Positions 52,301-61,403 are shown, counted from the first letter of the stretch. The stretch is DNA of 64,000 bases from Sva-07 sp963716235 (GCA_963716235.1 CAVQTE010000009.1:90910-154909); one strand, 5' to 3'. The notes: generated from the sequence alone by a model not told the origin. Made by a program: numbers and translations.

Positions 52301-53932
52301 CGCCAAGAGGTTCGCCTCGGGGCCGACCGACGACGACACGGCGGTCACGACCTCCTCACGGATGGCATCGAGGGGCGGGTTGGTGACCTGCGCGAACAGT
52401 TGCTTGAAGTAGTCGAACAGCAGGCGGGGCCGCTCGGACAGGACGGCGAGCGGGGTGTCGGTGCCCATCGAGCCGAGCGCTTCGCCTCCGGTGGCGGCCA
52501 TCGGAGTGAGCAGGATCCTGAGTTCCTCGTGCGTGTAGCCGAACATCTGCTGGCGACGCAGCACACTGTCGTGGCTGAACACGACGTGCTCGCGATCTGG
52601 AAGGCCGGCGAGTTCGACCATGCCAGCTTCGAGCCATTCACCGTAGGGATGCAGCGATGCCAGCTCGGACTTGATCTCGTCGTCGGCGACGATGCGTCCC
52701 TGACGGGTGTCGATCAGGAACATCTTGCCCGGCTGGAGGCGACCCTTGGCAACGACACGCGACGGTTCGATGTCGATCACACCAACCTCCGAGGCCATCA
52801 CGACGACGTCGTCGTCGGTGACCCAGTAGCGACTCGGACGCAGGCCGTTGCGATCGAGTACCGCCCCGATCACTTCGCCGTCGGTGAACGCCACGCTCGC
52901 CGGGCCGTCCCATGGTTCCATCATCGTCGCGTGGAAGCGGTAGAAGTCCCGCTGGGCCTGCGGCATCGTCTCGTGGTTCTCCCACGCCTCCGGGATCATC
53001 ATGAGCATGGCGTGGTGGATCGGATAGCCACCGAGGCACAGCACTTCGAGCACTTCGTCGAAACGAGCGGTGTCGGAGGCGCCCGGGGTGCAGATCGGGT
53101 AGGTGCGCTCGATCCCCGGCAGAAGATCGGCGCGCAGCATCGCCTCGCGGGCGCGCATCCAGTTCTGGTTGCCCTGGACCGTGTTGATCTCGCCGTTGTG
53201 GGCGACAAATCGATAGGGATGGGCCAACGCCCACGACGGGAACGTGTTGGTCGAGAACCGCGAGTGGACGATCAGCAGGGCCGACTCGACACGAGGGTCG
53301 AGCAGGTCGGGGTAGAACGCGCTCAGCTGCGGCGTCGTGAACATCCCCTTGTAGACGATTGTGCGCGACGACAACGACGAAAAATAGGTGTCGATCTTCC
53401 CGTCGAGCGCACGTCGCGAGGTCTTCCTGGCAATGAACGCCATTCGGTCGAGTTCGATGCCCGTGGCGCCGGCCGGGTCGCACACGAAGAGCTGCTTGAA
53501 CGTTGGCATGGCCGCGCGCGCCGTTGCGCCGAGACAGTCGGGATTGACCGGAACATCGCGCCAGCCGAGGGTCGACAGCCCGACGTCGGCAACGGTTGCT
53601 TCGATGGCGGCCATCGCCCTTCCGCACGCCTCGCCGTCCGGCGGGAGGAATGCCACACCCACCGCATACGCACCTGCCTCGGGCAGGTCGAAGTCGACGA
53701 CCTCGCGGAGGAACCGGTCGGGGATCTGCATCAGGATGCCTGCGCCATCTCCGGTGTCGGGTTCCGCGCCCGTGGCACCGCGATGCTCCATGTTGGTCAG
53801 GGCCTTGAGGCCTGTGAGCACCAGCTCATTGGAACGGATGCCGTTCAGGTTGGCCACGAACGACACGCCACACGAGTCGTGTTCGTTCCGAGGGTCGTAC
53901 AGGCCGATGGGGCCAGGGGGCTGTTGCATCAT
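49388..53932 (-). CDS. gltB: Glutamate synthase large (alpha) subunit
   Basis: Makes two glutamates from glutamine and 2-oxoglutarate; 1514 aa, full length and free of frameshifts. A short propeptide (MMQQPPGPIGLYDPRNEHDS) precedes the catalytic Cys of CGVSFVANLNG (class II amidotransferase). The FMN barrel includes SGHDGGTGASPLTSLKHAGG, the 3Fe-4S Cys motif is CIMMRVCHLDTCPVGIA, and the C-terminal beta-helix contains SGGRIIVHPHP and GERFCVRNSGATAVSEGVGD. Start is ATG 53932 or 53929. A leader of about 120 bases lies upstream. Confidence 0.96.
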   Translation of the reverse strand: MMQQPPGPIGLYDPRNEHDSCGVSFVANLNGIRSNELVLTGLKALTNMEHRGATGAEPDTGDGAGILMQIPDRFLREVVDFDLPEAGAYAVGVAFLPPDGEACGRAMAAIEATVADVGLSTLGWRDVPVNPDCLGATARAAMPTFKQLFVCDPAGATGIELDRMAFIARKTSRRALDGKIDTYFSSLSSRTIVYKGMFTTPQLSAFYPDLLDPRVESALLIVHSRFSTNTFPSWALAHPYRFVAHNGEINTVQGNQNWMRAREAMLRADLLPGIERTYPICTPGASDTARFDEVLEVLCLGGYPIHHAMLMMIPEAWENHETMPQAQRDFYRFHATMMEPWDGPASVAFTDGEVIGAVLDRNGLRPSRYWVTDDDVVVMASEVGVIDIEPSRVVAKGRLQPGKMFLIDTRQGRIVADDEIKSELASLHPYGEWLEAGMVELAGLPDREHVVFSHDSVLRRQQMFGYTHEELRILLTPMAATGGEALGSMGTDTPLAVLSERPRLLFDYFKQLFAQVTNPPLDAIREEVVTAVSSSVGPEANLLAPGPESCRQLALPFPIIDNDELAKIIHINDEGSHPGLQAKVLSGLYRVADGGDGLRTALDAVCRQASEAIENGARIIVLSDRNADSVDAPIPSLLLTAAVHHHLVRTKQRTMAGLIVESGDAREVHHMALLIGYGAGAINPYLAFESIEDLIAHDMHGLGAMDAHKAVKNYIKACGKGVLKVMSKMGVSTVASYTGAQIFEAIGLGHPIVDAYFTGTISQLGGIGLDEIAAEVGARHAMANPSRPEERAHRKLELGGEYQWRREGELHLFNPETVFKLQHATRAKRYDIFKEYTAKVDDQSEKLMTLRGLFEFAGDREPIPIDEVEPIGEIIKRFSTGAMSYGSISAEAHETLAIAMNRLGAKSNTGEGGEDVDRLYDPERRSSIKQVASGRFGVTSEYLTNADDIQIKMAQGAKPGEGGQLPGHKVYPWIASTRHSTPGVGLISPPPHHDIYSIEDLKQLIHDLKNANPAARVHVKLVAETGVGTVAAGVSKAKADVVLISGHDGGTGASPLTSLKHAGGPWELGLAETQQTLLLNGLRDRIVVQTDGQMKTGRDVVIAALLGAEEYGFATAPLVVSGCIMMRVCHLDTCPVGIATQNPELRARFSGEPEFVETFFEYIATEVRELMAELGMRTMAEMIGHVELLDTRHAVSHWKASGLDIGPILAVPQNPYGQTLIQSVGQDHGLAEALDQQFIALAQPAINDGRHVSIDLPVRNVNRTVGTLLGHEVTKKWRGAGLADGTIDITLTGSAGQSLGAFVPAGIQIRLVGDANDYVGKGLSGGRIIVHPHPFSPFVAEEQVVAGNVIAYGATAGEIFLRGKVGERFCVRNSGATAVSEGVGDHGCEYMTGGRVVVLGPTGRNFGAGMSGGIAYVYDPTEVFASKVNYDMVDLDDLDGTDLDFLVELIGRHRDLTGSAVADSILQSWDVAAGSFRKVMPRDYERVLTVIADSRAAGLDEEQTVDKIMEAARG

Positions 53933-54060
53933 CACATCCACGAGAGGGTCGAAGTTGAACGAATCGTGAGTCGCACCGCAACGTTGCGGCGGCTCGGCAT
54001 CGCATGAGCGATGGTGGGTCACGGATTCGCTCGAGACAACGCTGGCCCGAGGCGTTTCAC

Positions 54061-54066
54061 AGCATA
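54061..54066 (-). promoter_or_regulatory. Possible -10 hexamer TATGCT of gltBD with a long leader
   Basis: TATGCT on the minus strand, which would put the transcript start near 54054, about 120 bases before gltB. No TANNNT lies close to the gltB ATG itself. The 240-base divergent gap (53933-54172) also holds a short inverted repeat GGTGGT-CCC-ACCACC near 54112-54126. I see no clear riboswitch or terminator. Confidence 0.35.
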
Positions 54067-54172
54067 GGGGACTCGTGAACAGATCCGAAAGATCGTTCGA
54101 TCGTGATCCGGGTGGTCCCACCACCGGGCGCCGGCACGGTGCGGCGCAGCACGGACGCGCGATGATCGTCGC

Positions 54173-55401
54173 TTGACCCTCGAACTCCAGCCCCGCGAAT
54201 TGTTCACTCCGGACGATCCGGTCTTCCTCGCCGATCCGTACCCCGCACTCAATGCCCTTCGGGAGGCAGCACCCGGATTCTGGAACGAGCAGACCGGGCA
54301 GTGGACGATCACCCGGTTCTCCGACGTCCACGAGGCATTGCGCGACCGGCGGCTCGGCCGGTCGTACACGCCGCGCTACACGCACGCCCAGTTCGGCCGT
54401 CCGGAGCCCGACACGAGGTGGGCGGCATTCCACCAGCACGAGGCGTGGTCGCTGCTGTGTCTCGAGCCGCCAGACCACACCCGCATCCGGCGCCTGGTGG
54501 CGAAGGTGTTCACGCCACGTGCGGTGACTGCCATGCGACCGGAGATCGAACGGTGGTCCGACGAACTCCTCGACGCATGCCGCGAGAAGGGACGGTTCGA
54601 GTTGCTCGCCGACTATGCGCAGCCCTACTCGGTGGCGGTCATCTGCGCGATGCTCGGCGTCCCCGCGAGGACACCCAGGCACTGCTCGACTGGTCGCACA
54701 AGATCGTGAAGATGTACGAACTGGCACCCAGCGAGGACGCGATGGTCGCCGCGAACCAGGCGGCAGCCGAGTACATCGAGTACACGAAGGCACTGATCGT
54801 CGCGAAGCGGCGCACGCCCGACTCACTCCTGGTCTCCGAACTCGTCCGCGTCGAAGACGAGGGAGACGTGCTGACCGAGGCCGAGATCATCTCGACGACC
54901 ATGGTGCTGCTCGAGGCCGGTCACGAAGCGACCGTGAACACGCTCGGCAACGGCCTGCGAGCACTGATGCTTCACCTCGGCGAGTGGGAGCGCCTCGTAC
55001 GCGGCGAGGTGCCTGCCAAGGCCGCGGTCGAGGAATTGCTCCGCTGGGACGCACCGCTGCAGTTGTTCGAGCGGTGGGTGCTGGAGCCTGGTGTCGTGAT
55101 CGCCGGACAGGAACTCGAGGTCGGCCATGAGGTCGCCATGCTCTTCGGCTCAGCCGAACGCGACCCGCGGCGCTTCGACGAACCCGACCGCTTCGACGTG
55201 GGTCGGAACGATCCCGCCCACATCGCTTTCGGTGGCGGCATCCATTTCTGTGTCGGAGCGCCGCTCGCCCGCCAGGAGATCGAAGTGTCACTCGCAGGCC
55301 TCGTACGACGCTTCCCTCACTTGGAGTTGGCGGCCGAACCGAGCTACCACCCGAACTTCGTGATCCGCGGCCTCACCGGGCTCGAACTCAGCAGCACGTA
55401 A
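54173..55401 (+). CDS. Cytochrome P450 (one frameshift)
   Basis: Soluble bacterial P450, 409 aa after repair. WTITRFSDVHEALRDRRLG and LEPPDHTRIRRLVAKVFTPR are N-terminal P450 motifs. A base is missing near 54665 in a C run (VPREDTQALL in the right frame). The I-helix reads LLEAGHEATVNTLGNG, the ExxR is in AVEELLRWDAP, and the heme loop is FGGGIHFCVGAPLARQE with Cys as fifth ligand. Start is probably TTG 54173 (TLELQPRELF); no better in-frame start is visible. It is separated from the next hydrolase gene by 33 bases. Substrate unknown. Confidence 0.88.
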
Positions 55402-55434
55402 CCCGGAGCCTGATGGCTGCGCGACACTTCCGAC

Positions 55435-56250
55435 ATGAGTCATCAGCACACCACTACCTCGGCCGACGGAACCGCGATCGCTTGGAGTCGTCTCGGTTCT
55501 GGTGACCCCGTGGTGCTCGTGCACGGCATCACCGAATCGGCTGCCACGTTCGCTCCGATCGTTGATCGACTCCGCTCGACCAACGAGGTGATCACGCTCG
55601 ACCTGCGAGGCCACGGCGAGTCGGCCGCCGCTGCGTCCTACGATCTCGGAGCCATGGCCGGCGACGTCGCGGCGGTGCTCGACGCTGCCCAGATCGTGCG
55701 ACCCCACCTGGTCGGGCACTCGCTCGGCGGCGCTGTGGTCACCGCCGCCGGATCGGTGCTCGACGTGGCGTCGGTCGTCGACGTCGATCAATCACTCCAG
55801 CTGGATTCGTTCAAGGCCCAGTTGATGCCCGCCGAGCCGATGCTGCGTGACCCCGCCCAGTATCAACTCGTCGTCGACGCGATGTTCGAGACGATGATGG
55901 GCGACAAGCTGCCAGCCGATGAACAGACACGGGTGAACGGGCTCCGCCACGCCGACCACGAGGTCGTGTTCGGCGTCTGGGAGTTGCTGCTGACCCAACC
56001 GGTCGAGGCCATCGCCGCCACGGTCGATGCCGCGCTCGCCGGATACGCCGACCGTGACGTGGCGTACCTTGCGCTGTTCGGGCTCGATCCGGGCGTCGGG
56101 TACGCCGAGTGGCTGGCCGAACGGATCCCGGACAGCACCGTCGAGTACTGGCCGGACTTCGGTCACTATCCGCACCTCGTCGACCCGGACCGATTCGTCG
56201 CCCGGCTTCGCGACTTCTGGCTGACGGCTCGCGCTCAGACGTCGGCGTAG
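55435..56250 (+). CDS. Alpha/beta hydrolase
   Basis: Alpha/beta-hydrolase of 271 aa, full length. VVLVHGITESAATFAPI is the oxyanion region, ITLDLRGHGES follows, VGHSLGGAVVTAAG holds the nucleophile Ser, and WPDFGHYPHLVDPDRF the His. Start is ATG 55435. It overlaps the convergent crotonase gene by 16 bases. Probably cotranscribed with the P450. Substrate unknown. Confidence 0.86.
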   Translation: MSHQHTTTSADGTAIAWSRLGSGDPVVLVHGITESAATFAPIVDRLRSTNEVITLDLRGHGESAAAASYDLGAMAGDVAAVLDAAQIVRPHLVGHSLGGAVVTAAGSVLDVASVVDVDQSLQLDSFKAQLMPAEPMLRDPAQYQLVVDAMFETMMGDKLPADEQTRVNGLRHADHEVVFGVWELLLTQPVEAIAATVDAALAGYADRDVAYLALFGLDPGVGYAEWLAERIPDSTVEYWPDFGHYPHLVDPDRFVARLRDFWLTARAQTSA

Positions 56251-57056
56251 ACCGGCGGGCGCTTCTCGAAGCCGGCCATCACGGCCTCGACCTGGTTCGG
56301 CGTGCCGATCTGCGCGCCGATCGTGCGGCGTTCGGCGGCGAACTGTTCCGCGGCGCCGTCGTTGACGATCCGATTGAACAGGGCCTTCGAACCGCGCACA
56401 GCGCCAGGGCTCATCGAGGCGATCTCGCGAGCGAGCGCCAGTGCATCGTCCTTCGGCGTGTCGCTCAGCCGCGTCACCAGACCCATCTCGGCGGCCTCGG
56501 TTCCGGAGAAGACGCGAGCAGTGAAGGTGAGTTCCTTGGCGATGTCGGGGCGGACGAGCTTCGACAGGATGAACGTGCCGGTCATGTCGGGAACCAGACC
56601 CCAGTAGACCTCACGTACCGACATCTTCGTGTCCGGGTGCACGACACGGATGTCGGCACCGAGCGCGATCTGCAGTCCGCCGCCGAGGGCATGGCCGTGC
56701 ACCGCCGCGATCACCGGTACCTCCAGTTCCTGCCAGACCCAACAGACCTGCTGGCCGAGATGGGTGATCCGATCACCCTTCATCGAGCCGGGGCTGCCCT
56801 CGGTTGTCGCTGCTTCGTTGGTCACACCGTCGCCACCGGCCATCGCCTGGAACGACGAGAAGTCGAGCCCGGCACAGAATGACGCGCCGTCGCCCGAGAG
56901 CACGACGGCGCGAACACCCGGCTCTGACTTCAGCTGTTCGCCGGCCTCGGCAATCGCCGTGAACATGGCATTGTCGAGTGCGTTGCGCTTGTCGGCACGG
57001 TTGAAGGTGACGTCGGCGACACCGTCATTGATGGAGATGAGTACGCGGTCAGACAT
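56235..57056 (-). CDS. Crotonase/enoyl-CoA hydratase family protein
   Basis: A 273-residue crotonase. VADVTFNRADKRNALDNAMF, GASFCAGLDFSSFQ (first oxyanion loop) and VHGHALGGGLQIALGADIRV (second, GGGL) are present. At the hydratase Glu position the sequence reads REVYWGLVPDMTGTFIL, so the second acidic residue is an Asp in this paralogue. The start (ATG 57056) overlaps the FMN enzyme's stop by 8 bases. Distinct from the 22219-23064 paralogue. Confidence 0.86.
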   Translation of the reverse strand: MSDRVLISINDGVADVTFNRADKRNALDNAMFTAIAEAGEQLKSEPGVRAVVLSGDGASFCAGLDFSSFQAMAGGDGVTNEAATTEGSPGSMKGDRITHLGQQVCWVWQELEVPVIAAVHGHALGGGLQIALGADIRVVHPDTKMSVREVYWGLVPDMTGTFILSKLVRPDIAKELTFTARVFSGTEAAEMGLVTRLSDTPKDDALALAREIASMSPGAVRGSKALFNRIVNDGAAEQFAAERRTIGAQIGTPNQVEAVMAGFEKRPPVYADV

Positions 57057-58296
57057 GGTTCTGAGTCTGGCAGCTCGCCGACGCTCGACGCCGCACCAGA
57101 GATCGGTCGATCTCCGCGACGCTGCGCCGACCGGTGAGAGCCATGGTCCGCTCCATCCCCTCGCGCATGAACCCGAGCAGCTGGTCGACGCCTCGCTCGC
57201 CTGCTGCGCCGAGCGCGTAGAGGTACGGGCGACCGATCGTCACGGCGTCGGCGCCGAGCGCGATCGCCTTGACGATGTCGCTCCCCCGTCGCACACCCCC
57301 GTCGCAGATGATGGTGATCTCGTCACCCAACTCGTCCCGCACGGGTTCGACCAACTCGAGCGGTACCGGTGCGTCATCGAGTTGACGGCCGCCGTGGTTC
57401 GACAATCCGATCCCTTGAATCCCCATCGCGACCGCCTGCTTGGCATCCGCGACGGTCTGAATCCCCTTGAGCACGATCGGACCATCCCAGATCGACCGGA
57501 GCCACTCGATGTCCTTCCACGACAGCGACTGATCGAAATGACTCGCGACCTTGGCCGCCAACGAGATTGGTGTCGAACCGTCCATCTCGTGGCGTCCGAC
57601 CACATTCGCGAACTTGATCGGCTCGTTGCGGAGGAAGTCGAGGGTCCAGCCGGGATGTACCGCGCCGTCGATCAGGGTCCCCGGGCCGATCTTCGGCGGC
57701 AACGTGAACCCTCTCCGGACATCTCGTTCCCGACGTCCGAGCACGGCTGTGTCGACGGTGAGCCACACAGTCGTGTACCCAGCCTCCTTCGCACGACCCA
57801 CGAGTTCCTCGACGAGCGGTCGATCGCGCCACGTGTAGATCTGGAACCACTTGTCGCCGTCGCACACCGACGCGACCTCCTCGATCGATCGCGTTCCCAT
57901 CGTCGACAACGAGTACGGGATCCCGGCACGTTCTGCGGCGCGCGCTACTGCGAGCTCGCCCTGCGAATCAGCGATGCGGGTGTACCCAGTCGGCGCAATG
58001 ATCAGCGGCATGGACATCGGCCGACCGAACATGGTGATCGACGTGTCGAGATTGCTGACGTCCTGCAACACCCGCGGCTCGAACTGGTACCTCGCGAATG
58101 CATCGATATTGCGCGCCAGCGAACGTTCATCCTCCGCGGCACCGTCGATGTAGTCGAACACACCCCGAGGGAGACGCCGCTTCGCGATCCGTCGCATGTC
58201 CTCGACCGACACACATTTCTGCAAGCGACGCTCCACCGGATCCAGCGTCGGCCTTCTGAAACTCACGACAGATCGGAAGGTCTCGATCATTCCCAT
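57049..58296 (-). CDS. FMN-dependent alpha-hydroxy-acid oxidising enzyme
   Basis: TIM-barrel flavoenzyme of the LldD/glycolate-oxidase family, 415 aa. FDYIDGAAEDERSLARN, PLIIAPTGYTRIADSQGE and WFQIYTWRDRPLVEELV are present. IVLKGIQTVADAKQA holds the catalytic Lys, GIGLSNHGGRQLDDAPVPL the active-site His and Arg, and IICDGGVRRGSDIVKAIALG the phosphate site. L-lactate or another 2-hydroxy acid is the expected substrate; MftD-type enzymes are related, but no mycofactocin genes are present. Start ATG 58296 has TACGCT 6 bases upstream. It leads the crotonase gene. Confidence 0.88.
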   Translation of the reverse strand: MGMIETFRSVVSFRRPTLDPVERRLQKCVSVEDMRRIAKRRLPRGVFDYIDGAAEDERSLARNIDAFARYQFEPRVLQDVSNLDTSITMFGRPMSMPLIIAPTGYTRIADSQGELAVARAAERAGIPYSLSTMGTRSIEEVASVCDGDKWFQIYTWRDRPLVEELVGRAKEAGYTTVWLTVDTAVLGRRERDVRRGFTLPPKIGPGTLIDGAVHPGWTLDFLRNEPIKFANVVGRHEMDGSTPISLAAKVASHFDQSLSWKDIEWLRSIWDGPIVLKGIQTVADAKQAVAMGIQGIGLSNHGGRQLDDAPVPLELVEPVRDELGDEITIICDGGVRRGSDIVKAIALGADAVTIGRPYLYALGAAGERGVDQLLGFMREGMERTMALTGRRSVAEIDRSLVRRRASASCQTQNHV

Positions 58297-58302
58297 CGCG
58301 TC

Positions 58303-58308
58303 AGCGTA
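58303..58308 (-). promoter_or_regulatory. -10 hexamer TACGCT of the hydroxy-acid oxidase gene
   Basis: TACGCT on the minus strand, 6 bases before ATG 58296, giving this unit a promoter apart from the GntR gene upstream. Confidence 0.45.
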
Positions 58309-58320
58309 CGTGGGGCGGCA

Positions 58321-59046
58321 TCACTCGACTATGCGCAGGCCGCTGGGCGTCATCGACGGCTCGGCCTGGGGAAGGTCGACGACGAACTCGGTGCGATGTG
58401 CCGGAAAGACGTGCTCGCTCATCAGGACCGGTGTCCCCGCGCGATCGGTCGTCACTCGCCGGCAGCGCAGCACCGGTGACCCGACAGGAACTCCCAGCAG
58501 TCGAGCATCGTCGGCGTCGACGAGATCGGCAGCGATGGTCTGCGTGGCGCCGCGGAGGTCGACGTCGAGCAGTTCGTAGAACGGGCGCCGCTCGACATCT
58601 CTGCGCGACAGGTGCGAGCCGATCTCCGCCGGACACCACACGGTGACCACGGCGAACGGCTCACCGTCGGCGAGGTTGACGCGCTTGACACGCAACACCT
58701 GATCGACACCGAGGACCCGTCGCACCCGTTCGGGAGACGACTCGTACGCGAACTCTTCGATCTTGCGCTCGGAGAGCTTGCCCACACCTTCGACATGCGA
58801 CTCGATCGTCGCCAGTGATTCCAGGCTCTGGGGGACCGGTTCGGTCGCGACGAACCAGCCGAAACCCTGCCGGGCCGCCACGAGACCCTCCTCGCGCAAG
58901 ACCTCCAAGGCGCGCCGGATCGTGACTCGCGACGCCCCGAACTCCTGCGACATCTCGGCCTCGGAGGGCAACACCGACCCGGCCGGCGCAACGAGCGCGC
59001 GTGCTCGCAACTCGTCGGCGATCTCCTGGTATCGGATGTGCCTCAC
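58321..59046 (-). CDS. GntR family regulator (HutC/UTRA type)
   Basis: DNA-binding regulator of 241 aa. Winged helix: IRYQEIADELRARALVAPAG, LPSEAEMSQEFGASRVTIRR and ALEVLREEGLVAARQGFGWF. The UTRA ligand domain is at about 85-235 (RVLGVDQVLRVKRVNLADGE, RPFYELLDVDLRGATQTI). I chose GTG 59046 because GGGGAG (59052-59057) lies 5 bases upstream; a TTG at 59103 in the same frame would consume the promoter. It diverges from aconitase across a 77-base gap with an inverted repeat. The effector is unknown. Confidence 0.88.
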   Translation of the reverse strand: MRHIRYQEIADELRARALVAPAGSVLPSEAEMSQEFGASRVTIRRALEVLREEGLVAARQGFGWFVATEPVPQSLESLATIESHVEGVGKLSERKIEEFAYESSPERVRRVLGVDQVLRVKRVNLADGEPFAVVTVWCPAEIGSHLSRRDVERRPFYELLDVDLRGATQTIAADLVDADDARLLGVPVGSPVLRCRRVTTDRAGTPVLMSEHVFPAHRTEFVVDLPQAEPSMTPSGLRIVE

Positions 59047-59100
59047 GTGTACTCCCCGGTTGCTTCCGTGGTTGCTTCCATTGGCTGGTTGCGGAGTTGT

Positions 59101-59118
59101 CAACTTGTATTATAGTTG
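59101..59118. promoter_or_regulatory. Divergent gntR/acn promoter and probable GntR operator
   Basis: Inverted repeat CAACT-N8-AGTTG (59101-59105, 59114-59118), flanked by direct repeats of GTTGTC (59096-59101, 59115-59120). It covers the -10 hexamers of both genes: TATAGT on plus (59111-59116, 7 bases before the acn ATG) and a perfect TATAAT on minus (59109-59114). Binding here would block both genes; autoregulation plus control of aconitase is the simplest reading. Confidence 0.55.
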
Positions 59119-59123
59119 TCTAC

Positions 59124-61390
59124 ATGACTCAGAACGGCGCCACCACCCCCATCGAACTCGTCGAGAGCGTCTACGCCAGCCTCCCGGGGCGCGTCGCCGC
59201 CGGTCGTGAGCGCCTCGGGCGCCCGCTGACGCTGACCGAGAAGATCCTCGTGAACCACCTGGCCGACCCGAACGAAGCCATCGAACGCGGCGTCACCTAC
59301 AACGACTTCCATCCCGATCGCGTCGCCATGCAGGACGCCACTGCGCAGATGGCCCTCCTGCAGTTCATGACCGCTGGGCTCTCCGAAGCTGCGGTGCCGT
59401 CGACGGTCCACTGCGACCACCTCATTCAAGCCAAGCTGGGCGCCACGATCGACCTCGGTGTCGCCGTCGACACCAACAAGGAGGTCTACGACTTCCTGCG
59501 GTCGGTGTCGGCCAAGTACGGCATCGGCTTCTGGGGCCCTGGCTCCGGCATCATCCACCAGGTCGTGCTCGAGAACTACGCCTTCCCCGGCGGCATGATG
59601 ATCGGTACCGACAGCCACACCCCCAACGCCGGCGGCCTGGGCATGATCGCGATCGGCGTCGGTGGCGCCGATGCCGTCGACGTGATGACCGGTTTCCCCT
59701 TCAACGTGCGTTGGCCGAAGGTCATCGGCGTCAAGTTGACCGGCACGCTCAGCGGCTGGTCGAGCCCGAAGGACGTCATCCTCGAAGTCGCCCGCGTGCT
59801 CACCGTCGAGGGCGGCACCGGAGCCATCGTCGAGTACTTCGGTCCTGGTGCCGACTCGATCTCGGCAACCGGCAAGGCCACCATCTGCAACATGGGCGCC
59901 GAGATCGGCGCCACCACCTCTCATTTCCCGTACGACGCCAACATGGCCGCCTACCTGAAGGCCACCGGCCGCGGGGCCATCGCCGACGCCGCCGAAAAGG
60001 TTGCCGACGACCTGCGCGCGGACACCGGTGCGCTGTACGACCAACTCATCGAGATCGACCTCGACGAACTCAAGCCGTTGATCAACGGCCCCCACTCCCC
60101 CGACCGTGCCCACCGGGTCGGCGCCGCCGGCGTGGGCGCCGCCGCGCGCGAGAACGACTGGCCGCTGGAGCCGTCGGCGTGCCTGATCGGGTCGTGCACC
60201 AACTCGTCCTACGAGGACATCACCGCGTCGCATCCATTGCCCGTCAAGCCGCCGCAGCTGGTCTCGTGGCCAAGTGTGAACTCCTGATCACCCCCGGCTC
60301 CGAGCAAGTGCGCGCGACGATCGAGCGTGACGGTCTCCTCGCCGACCTCGAGGCGATCGGCGCCACAGTGCTGGCCAATGCCTGCGGACCGTGCATCGGC
60401 CAGTGGTCTCGGCCCGAGTCGATCACCGGGCAGCCGAACACGATCGTCAACTCGTTCAACCGCAATTTCCCGAAGCGCAACGACGGTTCGGCCAAGACGC
60501 TCAGCTTCGTCACCTCGCCCGACACCGTGCTCGCGATCGCCCTGTCCGGACGTCTCGACTTCGACCCCACGGTCGACACCATCACGGCGCCTGATGGAAC
60601 CGAGATCACCCTCGACGAGCCGGTCGGCGAAGTGCTCCCCGATGCGGGTTACGACCCGGGCGTCGACACCTACACCGCCCCTCCGGCCGATGGTTCGGGC
60701 GTCGAGGTGGCCGTGTCGCCCAGCAGTGACCGGCTGCAGCTGCTCGCGCCGTTCCTGGCGTGGGACGGCAACGACTATCAGGGCCTGCCGGTACTGATGA
60801 AGGCGCAGGGCAAGTGCACCACCGACCACATCTCGGCAGCCGGCCCGTGGCTGAAGTACCGCGGCCATCTCGAGAACATCTCGGGCAACCTCTTCGCCGG
60901 AGCGATCAACGCCTTCACGGGCGAAGCGGGAACAGGCAAGGACATCACTGACGGTGAGTCCCGCACATACCCGGAGATCGCGACGCGCTACCACGAGGCC
61001 GGCATCAACTGGGTGGCCATCGGCGACCGCAACTACGGCGAAGGGTCGTCGCGCGAGCACGCAGCGATGGAGCCACGGTTCCGTGGCGGACTCGTGATCC
61101 TGGCCCGTTCGTTCGCCCGCATCCACGAGACCAACGCCAAGAAGCAGGGCCTGCTGCCGCTGACGTTCGCCGACCCCGACACGTACGACCTCATCGGCGA
61201 AGACGATCGCATCAACGTCACCGGGCTGCCGCCGGTGCCGGGCCAGAACATGAAGTGCCAGATCGTGAAGCCCGACGGCACCACCATCGACTTCGAGGCC
61301 GTCCACACCTTCAGCCCCGAACAGGTCGAGTGGTTCAAGGCCGGCTCCGCCCTCAACATCGTTCGCCAGAAGGTTGCCGCCGCCGGCTGA
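59124..61390 (+). CDS. acn: Aconitate hydratase, mitochondrial-type (one frameshift)
   Basis: TCA-cycle enzyme, citrate to isocitrate, with a [4Fe-4S] cluster; 755 aa after repair. Seen: VHCDHLIQAKLG, GTDSHTPNAGGLGMIAIGVG and the cluster Cys in CLIGSCTNSSYEDIT. At about 60231 a base is missing from a C run. Then come LANACGPCIGQW (two cluster Cys), NSFNRNFPKRNDG, the swivel domain with GKCTTDHISAAGPWLKYRG and NYGEGSSREHAAMEPR (substrate Ser and Arg). Start ATG 59124 is preceded only by TATAGT at 7 bases, so the message is probably leaderless. Confidence 0.94.
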
Positions 61391-61391
61391 C

Positions 61392-61397
61392 TACGGT
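61392..61397 (+). promoter_or_regulatory. -10 hexamer TACGGT of the 61404 nitroreductase
   Basis: TACGGT, 6 bases before ATG 61404. It starts just after the acn stop, so the gene may also have its own leaderless transcript. Confidence 0.35.
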
Positions 61398-61403
61398 CGC
61401 CTG

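Noticed and set aside
59052..59092. GGTTGCTTCC direct repeats ahead of GntR as operator sites
   Set aside because: They are short (10 bases, two copies plus a partial one) and outside the -10 region. The CAACT-N8-AGTTG repeat is the better operator candidate.
59047..59103. GntR start at TTG 59103
   Set aside because: It would put the N terminus across the promoter and operator. GTG 59046 has a well-placed GGGGAG. Leaderless use of a TTG is unlikely.
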